Assembly (NCBI GenBank): GCA_009360345.1
Contig: SPDP01000001.1
Coordinates: forward strand, 682,001-746,000
Origin: Alcaligenaceae bacterium SAGV5
Lineage (GTDB): Bacteria > Pseudomonadota > Gammaproteobacteria > Burkholderiales > Burkholderiaceae_B
DNA: 64,000 nt
Direction: 5' to 3'
Below the pieces are notes generated by a model that saw only the letters and a list, made by a program, of their open reading frames with translations, ran no database searches and had not been told where the DNA came from. Position 1 is the first letter of the stretch. The number at the start of each line of letters is the position of its first letter. Shown piece by piece: positions 28,019 to 41,464 of the stretch. A program made the translations under genes and the position numbers.

Positions 28019-28992
28019 AACTGACCACCTTCCTCGCTCCCGGCGGCGCGGCGCACATCGGCGCGCTCCTGCCCGGCGAAACCACGATCTCGGACTTCAC
28101 CGCGGCCGACGCGGCGCCCTATTTCCGCAGCATGCTGGACCTGATCGACGCCGGGCCGGCGGCGCTCGACCACGCACGCCGGCTGGTGGAACGCCCCACC
28201 GCCACCCACGCGGTATCGGCCGTGGCCCGCCAGGCGCCGCTGCCCCAGCCGCGCCGCCTGCGCGACTGCCTGTGCTTCGAGACGCATTTCCGGCAATCGC
28301 GCGCCAACCGCCATCTGTTCGGCATCGGCACGCAGCGGCTGGATCCGGCCTCGGTCGAGCTGCCCCGCGTCTGGTACGAGCGCCCCATCTACTACAAGGG
28401 CAATCCCTTCAGCGTGGTGGGCGACGGCGCCGACGTGCACTGGCCCGCGTATTCGCGGGTCATCGACTACGAACTGGAGATCGGCATGGTCACCTCGCGC
28501 GGAGGCAAGAACATCCCCGCGGCCGAGGCCGCCTCCCACATCTTCGGCTACACCATCTTCAACGATTTCTCGGCGCGCGACGCCCAGTACACCGAAATGC
28601 AGGGCGGCCTGGGCCCGGCCAAGGGCAAGGACTTCGATACAGGCAATGCCATGGGTCCCTGGCTGGTCACCGCCGACGAGATCGCCGATCCCCAGGCCCT
28701 GACCATGATCACCCGGGTCAACGGCGAGGAATGGTCGCGCGGCAACTCCCGGGACATGCACCATACCTTCCTGGACATCCTGGCCTACGTCTCGTCCGAC
28801 GAGACCCTGTACGCAGGCGAGGTGCTGGGATCGGGAACCGTGGGCGGCGGCTGCGGCAACGAACTGGGCCGCTTCCTGAAGGACGGCGACATACTGGAAC
28901 TGGAAGTCAGCGGACTGGGAACGCTGCGCAACCGCATCGTCGCGCCGCACGTCCCGTCGCCACCGCCCTTCCCCATCCACATCCCCGTCTAG
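28015..28992 (+). CDS. fumarylacetoacetate hydrolase-family protein
   Basis: 325-residue FAH-family enzyme. Metal-binding and active-site signatures are DYELEIGMV, FNDFSARD and the C-terminal SGTVGGGCGNELGRFL with KDGDILELEVSGLG. The family cleaves C-C bonds in beta-diketo acids, or hydrates or decarboxylates ring-cleavage products, using Mg or Ca. Its presence as the last gene suggests that the pathway produces a diketo acid. It ends ten bases before the convergent LuxR-type gene and no terminator hairpin is visible between them. Confidence 0.9.
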   Translation: MKLTTFLAPGGAAHIGALLPGETTISDFTAADAAPYFRSMLDLIDAGPAALDHARRLVERPTATHAVSAVARQAPLPQPRRLRDCLCFETHFRQSRANRHLFGIGTQRLDPASVELPRVWYERPIYYKGNPFSVVGDGADVHWPAYSRVIDYELEIGMVTSRGGKNIPAAEAASHIFGYTIFNDFSARDAQYTEMQGGLGPAKGKDFDTGNAMGPWLVTADEIADPQALTMITRVNGEEWSRGNSRDMHHTFLDILAYVSSDETLYAGEVLGSGTVGGGCGNELGRFLKDGDILELEVSGLGTLRNRIVAPHVPSPPPFPIHIPV

Positions 28993-29002
28993 GGACAGGA
29001 CG

Positions 29003-29560
29003 CTAAGGCAGCCCCAGCAGCCGGGAGATGAGCTCGCCCACGGTCCGGGCCTCGAGCTTGCGCATCAGGCGCAGGCGATAGGTCTCGACCGTGCGCGGGC
29101 TCAGCGCGAGGTCCCTGGCGATCTGCTTGCTGGTCCGTCCGGCCAGGATTTGCGCCGAGATCTCCCGCTCGCGCGGGGTCAGCGCCATGCCCACCGGGCG
29201 CCGCGGACGCAAATCCTCGAACACCCAGATGGCGCAGGCATAGGGTTGGGCCGGGTCCACCGGCTGGCCGGACACCGCGCACCAGAACAGCTCGCCGTTG
29301 CGATGGACCATGATGCGTTCATCGCGGTGGATGCCCTCGGCCAGCATGCTGCGCACGCCGCGCGCGCCGATGTCTTCGTACTCGGCATGGGACGGATACA
29401 GCATCTCGGTGGTCTGCCCCACCAGTTGCTGGCGGCTGTAGCCGAACATGCCGGCGAACGCGCGGTTGCAGCGCTCGATGACGCGGTCGCGCGTCACCAG
29501 CAGGCCGACCGGGGCCAGTTCGAAGGCAAGATCCGCGGGAGTGGGCAGGGCTGCGGTCAT
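29003..29560 (-). CDS. PAS domain LuxR-family transcriptional regulator
   Basis: 185 residues: a PAS domain (about 10-120) with FELAPVGLLVTRDRVIERCNRAF-type sequence and GYSRQQLVGQ, followed by a LuxR/NarL helix-turn-helix (about 125-182: LTPREREI, GRTSKQIARDLALSPRTVE). There is no phosphoacceptor receiver domain, so sensing is probably by ligand or redox through the PAS domain. The ATG at 29560 is chosen because the longer frame runs into rnpB. It lies directly downstream of rnpB and converges on the catabolic operon, making it the likely local regulator. Confidence 0.85.
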   Translation of the reverse strand: MTAALPTPADLAFELAPVGLLVTRDRVIERCNRAFAGMFGYSRQQLVGQTTEMLYPSHAEYEDIGARGVRSMLAEGIHRDERIMVHRNGELFWCAVSGQPVDPAQPYACAIWVFEDLRPRRPVGMALTPREREISAQILAGRTSKQIARDLALSPRTVETYRLRLMRKLEARTVGELISRLLGLP

Positions 29561-29615
29561 GGGGCTCGCGGCGAAGGGCTTGCCCCGGATGGACGGCCAG
29601 GCGCAAAGAATCAAG

Positions 29616-30027
29616 GCAAAGCAGATCGATAGGCCGGATTCTGTACACGGGCGTCGCCCGCGGGCAGTCATTCCTCTGGGCCGGCCGTTGCCGGACGGCT
29701 CTAGCCACCTACCCGCATGCTCGGGCGGACCGCCCTGTACGGCCGAAGCCGCGCGCATGCCTATTTGGTGTTGCTCCGGATGGAGGTTGCCGCGTTTCAC
29801 CCTGCCACGACTCGCACGGTTGCCCGTGCGAACGGTACGGAGTGGCCGTACCGGTGCGGACAGCGTCCGCCCTCGCCGCAGACTCGTCTCTGTGGCCCTG
29901 TTCCTCGGCTTCGCGCCCGGGCTTGCGCCCCGGCGATCGCCGGACGGCCGTTAGCCGCCATCCTGTCCTGTGGAGTCCGGACCTTCCTCGATGCCCGAAG
30001 GCACCGCGACTGCCTGATCTGCTCTGC
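29616..30027 (-). ncRNA. rnpB: RNase P RNA (class A)
   Basis: Catalytic RNA of ribonuclease P, which matures tRNA 5' ends. On the minus strand the 5' region reads CAGGCAGTCGC, then GAGGAAGGTCCGGACTCC, the conserved P4-side motif, and the 3' region contains ACAGAATCCGGCCTATC. The terminal P1 helix is formed by GCAGAGCAGATC (30016-30027) and GATCTGCTTTGC (29616-29627). About 412 nucleotides, plausible for a betaproteobacterium. Ends are set by the P1 helix and may be off by a few bases. Confidence 0.95.
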
Positions 30028-30033
30028 GCGGCT

Positions 30034-30039
30034 ATTTTA
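30034..30039 (-). promoter_or_regulatory. -10 hexamer of rnpB inside the stop of the gene before it
   Basis: TAAAAT on the minus strand lies about seven bases before the rnpB 5' end. Its first three bases are the TAA stop codon of the DUF3025 gene. No convincing -35 is seen 16-18 bases upstream, so the promoter may rely on other contacts. Confidence 0.5.
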
Positions 30040-30867
30040 CCGCTGACGAGTGCGGCCGGGGCGGAAAACCTCGGAATCGTCGTAGAACCCTGGCGAAGTG
30101 TTGTCGGGCCACCAGCCGGGCAGCCCCAGCACCGGCAGCGGGCACAGGTCGCGCGCGGTAAAGAAGGGCCAGTTGTCCAGCCAGTCGGCCACCAGCCGGT
30201 CCACGGTGGTCCGCCGCTGCGTGGGCGAGGCGCGGAAATAGGAATCGTCGACCGGCACGATCAGCGTATGCGCGGTGATGGCCTTGTAGGGCCGCACCAG
30301 CTTTTCCAGCAGCCCGTGGCCGACCGCCCAGGGCTCTGTCTGCATCAGTGTCGCGGTGCGGCGCTCGACGAACAGCGTGCGCCAATCGAAGCGGCGCAGC
30401 GCCTGCGCCAGTTCGTCGCCGGAGCAGGCCAGCACCAGCCCGTTCTCGTCGAAGACCGTCACGGCATCCCGCAAGAGTCCCCTGCCCTCGGCGGCGGGCG
30501 CCTTCTTCAGCGTGCGCGCCTGCATCGCGTTCAGCCGCGCCTTGGTCTGCGGAAACGCGAGCCACGCCAGCCCGTTGAAAAGATCGTGCAGGTTGTCCCG
30601 CGTGGGAATGCGCCCGGTCTGGTGGATGTGCGCCTCATAGGCCCTGCCCTCGGGCAGGTCGGACTGGGGCGCGAACAACAGCGGCTTGCCCGAGGCCACC
30701 CGCATGCGCCCGCGTGCGCCGTGGCCCCCCTCGCCCGCCGTGAGCAGCCGGTTCAGGCGGTCGCACAAGGGCTCGTCGCCCGTGGGTGCCAGCATCTCGC
30801 CTTTGTGGGCGATGCCGGCGAACCAGGGCTGGCCCCAGTCGATGTGGGTCAGATCGAGACCCGCCAT
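30037..30867 (-). CDS. DUF3025 domain protein
   Basis: 276-residue protein of the DUF3025 family, common in Proteobacteria and of unknown function. Family-like segments include [11 protein letters not shown] at the N-terminus, [21 protein letters not shown] in the centre (a conserved core) and [13 protein letters not shown] near the end. No signal peptide or membrane segment. The ATG at 30867 overlaps the 3' end of pyrC by 19 bases, so the two genes form an operon, with rnpB following. Confidence 0.85.
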   Translation of the reverse strand: MAGLDLTHIDWGQPWFAGIAHKGEMLAPTGDEPLCDRLNRLLTAGEGGHGARGRMRVASGKPLLFAPQSDLPEGRAYEAHIHQTGRIPTRDNLHDLFNGLAWLAFPQTKARLNAMQARTLKKAPAAEGRGLLRDAVTVFDENGLVLACSGDELAQALRRFDWRTLFVERRTATLMQTEPWAVGHGLLEKLVRPYKAITAHTLIVPVDDSYFRASPTQRRTTVDRLVADWLDNWPFFTARDLCPLPVLGLPGWWPDNTSPGFYDDSEVFRPGRTRQR

Positions 30868-31904
30868 GGCAGGGTCTCCCCGCTGGCCAGCGGTACGATG
30901 GTCTGCTGGCCGAACGACAATTCGTCGGGAATGCGGAAGGGCTCGCGCACCAGCGTGATCGTGCCCGTATTGCGCGGCAGCCCGTAGAAGTCGGGTCCGT
31001 GGAAGCTGGCGAAGGCTTCCAGCGCGTCCAGCTTGCCCGCGTCGTCGAAAGCCTTGGCGTACAGCTCCATGGCATGCAGCCCCGTGAAGCAGCCCGCGCA
31101 GCCGCAGGCGTGTTCCTTCAGCCCGCGCGCATGGGGCGCGCTGTCGGTGCCCAGGAAGAAGCGCGGGTTCCCGCTGGTGGCGGCCTCCACCAGGGCCTGG
31201 CGATGCGTCTCGCGCTTGAGCACCGGCAGGCAGTACCAGTGCGGGCGCATGCCGCCCTGGAACAGGGCATTGCGGTTGTACAGCAGGTGCTGGGGCGTGA
31301 GGGTGGCCGCGATCGGGCCCTCGGCGTCGCGCACGTACTGCGCGGCGTCGGCCGTCGTGATGTGCTCGAACACCACCTTCAACGCCGGGAAGGCCCGGCG
31401 CAGGGGAATCATGACCTGGTCGATGAAGACCTGTTCGCGATCGAACACGTCGATGGCGGGATCGGTGGCCTCGCCATGGGTCAGCAGTGGCATGCCGGCC
31501 TTTTCCATGGCTTCCAGCACCTTGGCGCAACGGCCCAGCAGGTCCGTCACGCCGGCATCCGAGTTCGTGGTCGCGCCGGCCGGATACAGCTTGACCGCCT
31601 GGATCGCGCCCGACTCGCGGGCACGCCGGATTTCCTCGGGCGCCGTATTGTCGGTCAGGTACAGCGTCATCAGCGGCGTGAACGCATCCGGCCCGATGCC
31701 GCGCTTGCCGAGCGCCGCCACGATGCGGTCCCGGTATGCCAGCGCCTGGGCCGTGGTGGTGACCGGCGGCTTCAGGTTGGGCATGATGATGGCGCGGGCG
31801 AACTGGCGCGCGGAGTGCGCGGCGACGGCTTCGAGCGCCTCGCCGTCGCGCAGGTGCAGGTGCCAGTCGTCGGGGCGGGTGATGGTCAGCGTGGAAGTAG
31901 TCAT
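30849..31904 (-). CDS. pyrC: dihydroorotase
   Basis: Zinc amidohydrolase of pyrimidine synthesis converting carbamoyl-aspartate to dihydroorotate in the cytoplasm. 351 residues, the short homodimeric PyrC class. Metal ligands His15 and His17 lie in [10 protein letters not shown]; the bridging Lys is in [18 protein letters not shown] residues, and later motifs include LTHGEA and LGTDSAPH. The ATG at 31904 is preferred over a TTG at 31916. Confidence 0.97.
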   Translation of the reverse strand: MTTSTLTITRPDDWHLHLRDGEALEAVAAHSARQFARAIIMPNLKPPVTTTAQALAYRDRIVAALGKRGIGPDAFTPLMTLYLTDNTAPEEIRRARESGAIQAVKLYPAGATTNSDAGVTDLLGRCAKVLEAMEKAGMPLLTHGEATDPAIDVFDREQVFIDQVMIPLRRAFPALKVVFEHITTADAAQYVRDAEGPIAATLTPQHLLYNRNALFQGGMRPHWYCLPVLKRETHRQALVEAATSGNPRFFLGTDSAPHARGLKEHACGCAGCFTGLHAMELYAKAFDDAGKLDALEAFASFHGPDFYGLPRNTGTITLVREPFRIPDELSFGQQTIVPLASGETLPWRVSI

Positions 31905-32069
31905 GGATGCGGCCAAGGGCGTATCGGAGGATCGGCCGGCGCGGGCGCGTACGCCGCACCCGCGCCGGCCCGGTTGCCCTCATTTTACGGCCCGAACCGC
32001 GCCTGGCGCCAATCCTCGCGCCCCAGGCGCCTGCCCACGCCAACCGGCGCCTCGCACGCAGGCGACAGC

Positions 32070-33275
32070 CTAGTCCACGACCGGCATGCTGCGTTCGACC
32101 AACGAGGCCATGATGCCCGCGCCCAGGGGGATCACCGCGTCGTTGAAATCGTAGTTGCTGCTGTGCAGGAAGCAGCCCTGTTCCGCCCCGCCCTGCCCCA
32201 GCCGGAAGTAGGCCCCCGGCCGTCCTTGCAGCATGAACGAGAAATCCTCGGCTCCCATCGACGGCGTCAGGTCGCGGATGACGTTCTCCCTGCCCAACAT
32301 CGCGGTCGCCACGTCGGCCACGAAGTTGGCTTCCCGCGGCGTGTTGATGGTGGCCGGATAGATGCGGTCGTACTTGAGCGTGGCGGTGGCGCCGAACGCG
32401 GCCGCGATCGACGAGGACAGGTCCCGCAGCCGCGTCTCGACCATTTCCTGCACCGTGCGGCGGAAGGTCCGGACCGTGCCCACCAGGCGCGCCTCGCGCG
32501 GAATCACGCTCATCGCGCCCGGATGGCCGGCCTGCACGGAACAGATCGACACCACCGCGGAATCCAGCGGATTGACGTTGCGCGCGACGATGGACTGCGT
32601 CGCCGTGATGATCTGGCCCGCCACCACGACCGGGTCGATCGTCTGGTAGGGATGCGCGCCATGGCCGCCCTTGCCCTCGATCACGATCTCGAAGCGGTCC
32701 GAAGCGGCCATCATGGGTCCGGGATTGATGCCGACCTTGCCCGCCGGCAGCCCCGGCCAGTTGTGGAGCGCGTAGATTTCGTTACAAGGAAAGATGTCGA
32801 ACAGCCCATCTTCCATCATGGCGCGCGCCCCGCCCAGTCCTTCCTCGGCCGGTTGGAAGATCAGCACCGCGGTGCCGTCGAAGTTGCGTGTCCTGGACAG
32901 ATAGCGGGCCACACCCAGCAGGATGGTGGTGTGGCCGTCATGGCCGCAGCCGTGCATCAGGCCCGGCTTGCTGGAACGGTGCTCGAAGGCGTTGTCCTCG
33001 GCCATCGGCAACGCGTCCATGTCGGCCCGCAGGCCGATCATGCGACCGCTGTCGCAGCGCCGGCCCCGGATGACGCCGACCAGGCCGGTCTTGCCTATGC
33101 CCCGGTGCACCTCCACGCCCAGCAGCTCCAACGCCTTGGCGACGATACCCGAGGTGCGCACCTCTTCGAATCCGAGCTCGGGATGCGCGTGCAGGTCGCG
33201 CCGCAGCAGCGTCAGATCATCGTGAAACTTGCGTATTGCTTCCAGCGGCGAACGCAACGCCACCCCAGCTTCCAT
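32070..33275 (-). CDS. M20-family amidohydrolase (hippurate hydrolase-like)
   Basis: 401-residue metallopeptidase-fold amidase of the M20D group (hippuricase/IAA-amino acid hydrolase type). Metal motif GCGHDGHT is at 110-116, GLRADMDALPM at 81-91, and FQPAEEGLGGA carries the catalytic Glu pair; MGAEDFSFML supplies the last ligand. Predicted cytosolic enzyme removing acyl groups from N-acyl amino acids. The gene starts 40 bases after the DUF3047 lipoprotein gene on the same strand. Confidence 0.93.
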   Translation of the reverse strand: MEAGVALRSPLEAIRKFHDDLTLLRRDLHAHPELGFEEVRTSGIVAKALELLGVEVHRGIGKTGLVGVIRGRRCDSGRMIGLRADMDALPMAEDNAFEHRSSKPGLMHGCGHDGHTTILLGVARYLSRTRNFDGTAVLIFQPAEEGLGGARAMMEDGLFDIFPCNEIYALHNWPGLPAGKVGINPGPMMAASDRFEIVIEGKGGHGAHPYQTIDPVVVAGQIITATQSIVARNVNPLDSAVVSICSVQAGHPGAMSVIPREARLVGTVRTFRRTVQEMVETRLRDLSSSIAAAFGATATLKYDRIYPATINTPREANFVADVATAMLGRENVIRDLTPSMGAEDFSFMLQGRPGAYFRLGQGGAEQGCFLHSSNYDFNDAVIPLGAGIMASLVERSMPVVD

Positions 33276-33315
33276 TCCTGCTCTCCGGTCCTGCGGCCGC
33301 TCCGCGGCCCGAATG

Positions 33316-34155
33316 TCAATCGATAACCGGGCCGTCCGGGAGTTCCCCCAGCGCGGTACGACTTGGTGTCAAAAGCTGAATGTCGCCATACCAGCTTTCG
33401 GCGTAGCCTCGGGTGTTGTCCGTGTCGGTCATGACCCCCACGCCGACCAGCGTACCGGGCGCTTCTCCGAACAACTCGATGTAGTCCTGCACATAGTTGC
33501 GCTCGTAATCGAGCCAGCGGCCCGTGCGCCCGGGACCGGACTCGACCACTTTCAGGCGGATGCGGGACGTGTGGGCATTGGCCAGGTTGGCGCCCACCGG
33601 CTTGCCGGAATCCCAGGTGTAGATGAGGGTGGCGTAAGGCACTTCGCGCCCCAGCAGCATGCGCGCGGTCTCGGCCAGCATCTGGTCCCGCAGCGGCAGC
33701 TTGCGCCAGTCGCCGTCGAAAGCCAGCACCAGCCGCGCCGGCGCGTCCTCGGTCTCGGGGCGGGAACTGTCGGCGCGGTCTATCATCGCGTCGGTGCGCC
33801 AGGACCAGCGCACATAGGGCACCTGGGCAGCCGGCAGGTTCACCGGCACCCACATCCCGCTCGCGGCGGACTCCGCCACGGCATGCAGCACCGGACGCTC
33901 CTGTCCGCCCACCTTGGCGCGGGCGACCTGGTAGCGGGTCTTGGTCTTGTCGGGCCGGATGATCCAGGGCCGCCATCCCGCCGGGGCCTCGCCCACGGCC
34001 GATGGAGACTGCGACAGCATCAGCGCCGCGGCGCCCGTCGCCGGTTCCGCCAGGTCTTCCCGCTGGGAGGCGGGACCGGCACAGCCCGCGAGCAGCGTCG
34101 CGAAAGCCAGCAGAAAACCGGACGACCGGAAACGAAACGGAACAGATGCAGACAT
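33316..34155 (-). CDS. DUF3047 lipoprotein
   Basis: 279 residues from the ATG at 34155; an ATG at 34167 is also possible. The signal peptide ends in a lipobox, LLAGC, with the lipidated Cys at residue 25. The mature part has DUF3047 features: VPYVRWSWRTDA, LVLAFDGDW, LIYTWDSGKPVG and VGVMTDTDNTRGYAESWYGDI. The next residue after Cys is Ala, so sorting to the outer membrane is expected. Function unknown. Confidence 0.85.
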   Translation of the reverse strand: MSASVPFRFRSSGFLLAFATLLAGCAGPASQREDLAEPATGAAALMLSQSPSAVGEAPAGWRPWIIRPDKTKTRYQVARAKVGGQERPVLHAVAESAASGMWVPVNLPAAQVPYVRWSWRTDAMIDRADSSRPETEDAPARLVLAFDGDWRKLPLRDQMLAETARMLLGREVPYATLIYTWDSGKPVGANLANAHTSRIRLKVVESGPGRTGRWLDYERNYVQDYIELFGEAPGTLVGVGVMTDTDNTRGYAESWYGDIQLLTPSRTALGELPDGPVID

Positions 34156-34410
34156 CGGCGGGCACATCCCGACAGGGGCGTAGACGGCAATGTGACCATT
34201 CTACCGGCCATCGCTCCCCCCCAAGCGTTGCATCCCCGTCGAAAACCCCGGGGAAACGCCCTTTCTGTTGGAATTTTGTTGTGGCTTTGCCCAGCAAGGC
34301 GATATGCTGCGCTCGCGGGGTTATTCCGCAGTTCTGGAGTCTGCCTCTCGCGCACTGCGGTGTGGCCCTGCCTACGATCTGACGATTGAACCCCTTTTTA
34401 GGAGTACAGC

Positions 34411-34782
34411 ATGGCCACAGCCAAGAAGGCGCCGGCGAAAAAAGCCGCGCCCGCCAAGAAAGCCGCTCCGGCTAAAAAAGCCCCGGCCGCCAAGAAGGCC
34501 GCTCCGGCCAAGAAGGCCGCGACCAAGGCTCCCCGCAAAGTCAACGCAGCCTTCCTCAAGCCCATGACCCCCAGCGCCACGCTGGCCGCCATCATCGGCC
34601 CCGCCCCGCTGCCGCGCACCGAAGTCACGCGCAAGATCTGGGAATACATCAAGAAGCACAAGCTGCAGGATCCCAAGGCCAAGCGCAACATCAACGGCGA
34701 TGCCAAGCTCAAAGAGCTGTTCGGCAAGCCCAGCGTCGACATGTTCGAGCTGACCAAGATCGTCAACGCGCACCTGAAGTAA
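34411..34782 (+). CDS. SWIB-domain protein with histone H1-like Lys/Ala tail
   Basis: 123 residues in two parts. Residues 1-45 are repeats of PAKKAA type, as in bacterial histone H1-like proteins, and should bind DNA non-specifically. Residues 50-120 form a SWIB/MDM2 domain (LAAIIGPAPLPRTEVTRKIW, then NINGDAKLKELFGK), a fold found in eukaryotic chromatin remodellers, chlamydiae and betaproteobacteria. It may act as a nucleoid protein. AGGAGT precedes the ATG. Upstream, TTGTGG and TATGCT 18 bases apart (about 34278-34307) are a possible promoter. The gene stands alone, followed by a hairpin. Confidence 0.9.
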   Translation: MATAKKAPAKKAAPAKKAAPAKKAPAAKKAAPAKKAATKAPRKVNAAFLKPMTPSATLAAIIGPAPLPRTEVTRKIWEYIKKHKLQDPKAKRNINGDAKLKELFGKPSVDMFELTKIVNAHLK

Positions 34783-34815
34783 AAAGGTCGCCCCGGCTTA
34801 GCGGGGCTCCCGCCA

Positions 34816-34841
34816 GCGCCCGGCCGACGCGGTCCGGGCGC
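34816..34841 (+). terminator. GC-rich hairpin after the SWIB gene
   Basis: GCGCCCGG (34816-34823) pairs with CCGGGCGC (34834-34841) around a 10-base loop, followed by CTTTCC, a short T-poor tail. A weaker GCCCCG/CGGGGC hairpin lies just before it. Probable Rho-independent or boundary hairpin between convergent genes. Confidence 0.5.
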
Positions 34842-34860
34842 CTTTCCGGCCGCGCCCGGC

Positions 34861-36045
34861 CTAGGTGCCGGCCCCCGTGCCGCGCAGGACCAGGATCTTC
34901 CCCTGCCTCGCGTCGGTCAGCAAATACAGTTCGCCCGCCGGCCCCATCACGACATCGCGAATCCGGTCACCCAGGTCGGTCAGCAGACGCTCTTCGCGCA
35001 CCACTTTCCCACCGTCCAGTTGCAAGCGTATCAGCGCCTGTCCGCTCAGCGCTCCGGTAAACAGACTGCCCGTCCACGACGGAATGGCCTGGCTGGTATA
35101 GAACGCCAGCCCGCTCGGCGACACCGACGGCACCCAGCTGTGCAAGGGCGCCTCGAAGCCGGGCGGCGATGCCTCCTGCCCGATACGCCCGCCGCCGTAC
35201 TCCTCGCCATACGTGTACAAGGGCCAACCGTAGTTCTTGCCCGCCCGGACGACGTTCAGCTCGTCACCGCCCTGGGGGCCGTGTTCGACCATCCACAGTT
35301 CGCCGGTGCGGGGATTCAGCGCCGCCCCCTGGGGATTGCGATGTCCCAGCGACCAGATCTCGGGCAACGCGCGATTGTCGCCAGCGAATGGATTGTCGCG
35401 CGGCACGCCGCCATCGTCGTTGATCCTCACCACCTTGCCGTGATGCGTGTTCAAACCTTGCGCGTCCGGCCTCGTCTGGCGGCTGGAACGTTCACCCAGC
35501 GTGATGAGCAGCTTGCCGTCGCGCGCGAAGACGAGGCGCGAACCGAAGTGCAGCGTGCTGGCGAACTTGGGTGCCTGGCGGAAAACGACCGTGGAATCGG
35601 CAAACCGCCACTGGCCTGCATCCTGCACCAGCCTGCCACGAGCCACGGCCGTGCTGTTGCCTCCTTCGCCGGCCTCGGCGTAACTCAGATAGACCAGGCC
35701 ATTGCGCGCGAAGTCGGGGTGCAGCACCACGTCCAGCAGGCCGCCCTGGCCGCGCGCATCGACCTTGGGCGTACCCGCGACCGGTGCTGACAGCTCCCCG
35801 CGGGCGGACACCACCCGCAAGCGCCCCGGACGCTCGGTGACCAGCGCGCCGCCCTGGGGCAGCAGAGCCAATCCCCAGGGATGCTCCAGGCCGTCCACCC
35901 AGGTCGACCGTTGCACCCCGGCGGGCAATGCCGCGCGGGTCATGGGCACGTCCTTGCCCGGCCTCGCGGGCTGGGCCCACCCCGTGGTGGCCATTGCCAT
36001 GCCAAGGGCCGCCATCCATCCCGCCAGCAAGCGCACTGCTTTCAT
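34861..36045 (-). CDS. PQQ-dependent sugar dehydrogenase-like protein (YliI/Asd type)
   Basis: 394-residue periplasmic beta-propeller of the glucose/sorbosone dehydrogenase family. A signal peptide of about 24 residues ends GWA. Characteristic parts are LEHPWGLALLPQGGALVTERPGRL-type sequence, LDVVLHPDFARNG, WSLGHRNPQG, WMVEHGPQGGDELN and GALSGQALIRLQLDGG. Related enzymes oxidise aldose sugars with PQQ and Ca; no PQQ synthesis genes are in the window. The start at 36045 has AAGGAGAACGAC upstream. It ends some 20 bases from the hairpin after the SWIB gene. Confidence 0.9.
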   Translation of the reverse strand: MKAVRLLAGWMAALGMAMATTGWAQPARPGKDVPMTRAALPAGVQRSTWVDGLEHPWGLALLPQGGALVTERPGRLRVVSARGELSAPVAGTPKVDARGQGGLLDVVLHPDFARNGLVYLSYAEAGEGGNSTAVARGRLVQDAGQWRFADSTVVFRQAPKFASTLHFGSRLVFARDGKLLITLGERSSRQTRPDAQGLNTHHGKVVRINDDGGVPRDNPFAGDNRALPEIWSLGHRNPQGAALNPRTGELWMVEHGPQGGDELNVVRAGKNYGWPLYTYGEEYGGGRIGQEASPPGFEAPLHSWVPSVSPSGLAFYTSQAIPSWTGSLFTGALSGQALIRLQLDGGKVVREERLLTDLGDRIRDVVMGPAGELYLLTDARQGKILVLRGTGAGT

Positions 36046-36160
36046 GTCGTTCTCCTTGTCCGCGATCCTTTCTTGACCGGGAAAAGGAGACAGCCGTTCC
36101 CCTCTCCTGGACAAGCGGTCGCCATGACAAGCGCGGTCAGCGGTGGTGGGGTAGAAAGAC

Positions 36161-36194
36161 AAAACCCCCGGCCGGTATTCCGGTCGGGGGTTTT
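36161..36194. terminator. terminator of the rRNA operon
   Basis: AAAACCCCCGGCCGG and CCGGTCGGGGGTTTT form a 15-base stem around TATTC just after 5S rRNA. A-run and T-run on opposite sides make it bidirectional, ending rrn transcription on the minus strand and protecting the sugar dehydrogenase gene. Confidence 0.9.
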
Positions 36195-36206
36195 GAGGGT
36201 AAGGTA

Positions 36207-36320
36207 GCCTGACGATGACCTACTTTCACAGACGTCCGTCCACTATCATCGGCGCAAAGGCGTTTCACTGTCCTGTTCGGGATGGGAAGGAGTGGGACCA
36301 CCTTGCTATGGTCGTCAGGC
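36207..36320 (-). rRNA. rrf: 5S ribosomal RNA
   Basis: On the minus strand GCCTGACGACCATAGC pairs with the 3' end CATCGTCAGGC, and the interior contains the conserved CCGAACAGGAC-type loop. About 114 nucleotides; ends set by the terminal helix. Last gene of the operon. Confidence 0.95.
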
Positions 36321-36476
36321 TTTGACTGGTTGGCGGGCTGTTGATCGCGCGAGGATGGTGAGATCCTGGCGCAGGCTCGAACAACCTGCCCAATTGGGAA
36401 GAAGCGCAACAGTGTGGCAGCAGGGATGCTGCCTGGTGTGTGACTGCGGCACACGCTACAACCGCCAGGGTTATAG

Positions 36477-39355
<2,879 letters not shown>

Positions 39356-39521
39356 CTATAACCGTAGCGGCTATAGGCTGGTTTACTCTAGCGTTTGTGC
39401 CGTTCCAGAACATGAGCATTCTGGAACTGATATATGCAATCACAACCCGTTATTCGACATATACTCCACTGGCTCTTAACCAGCGTGTCGAACAACATTT
39501 ACTGTTGTGCTTCTTCCAAAT

Positions 39522-39533
39522 TGTTAAAGAACA
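39522..39533 (-). promoter_or_regulatory. boxA antitermination site before 23S rRNA
   Basis: TGTTCTTTAACA on the minus strand matches the rrn boxA consensus bound by NusB/S10. It lies in the 274-base tRNA-Ala to 23S spacer (39356-39629), where a second boxA is usual. Nothing else in this spacer is identifiable beyond processing stems. Confidence 0.8.
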
Positions 39534-39629
39534 GCCAAATCGTACTACACCGAGCCAAAGCCCAGCTTTAAGCACAGCACGCTGCACTTAAACCTGAATT
39601 CTGGTGATCCGAGGAATTCCCACCGAAAA

Positions 39630-39705
39630 TGGTGGAGGTTGACGGGATCGAACCGACGACCCCCTGCTTGCAAAGCAGGTGCTCTCCCAGCTGAGCTAAA
39701 CCCCC
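39630..39705 (-). tRNA. tRNA-Ala (anticodon TGC)
   Basis: 76 nucleotides beginning GGGGGTTTAGCTCAGC and ending TCCACCA, with CCA encoded. The anticodon TGC is at 39670-39672 on the minus strand. Second tRNA in the 16S-23S spacer. Confidence 0.98.
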
Positions 39706-39729
39706 ACAGAAACATGCGCTTCTGCTTAC

Positions 39730-39806
39730 TGGTGGGTCTGGTTGGATTCGAACCAACGACCCCCGCCTTATCAAGACGGTGCTCTAACCGACTGAGCTAC
39801 AGACCC
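39730..39806 (-). tRNA. tRNA-Ile (anticodon GAT)
   Basis: 77 nucleotides beginning GGGTCTGTAGCTCAG and ending GACCCACCA, CCA encoded. The anticodon GAT is at 39770-39772. It lies 24 bases before tRNA-Ala in transcription order. Confidence 0.98.
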
Positions 39807-39931
39807 TTATTCCACGGATCTGCATCCCAGGCCAAGGAACGTCAAGCCACTTGCGCTTGCCCCTTTTCCTCACCGATCCAGCTTAATGAACAACCGATAA
39901 GAGTGGACACTTGATCAAGCACTTTACGCGC

Positions 39932-41464
<1,533 letters not shown>

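Noticed and set aside
29561-29800. Longer N-terminus for the PAS-LuxR regulator
   Set aside because: It would translate part of rnpB; the shorter start gives a complete PAS domain.
34411-34545. Lys/Ala codon repeats as a CRISPR-like or satellite array
   Set aside because: They are in-frame codon repeats encoding an H1-like tail; no spacers.
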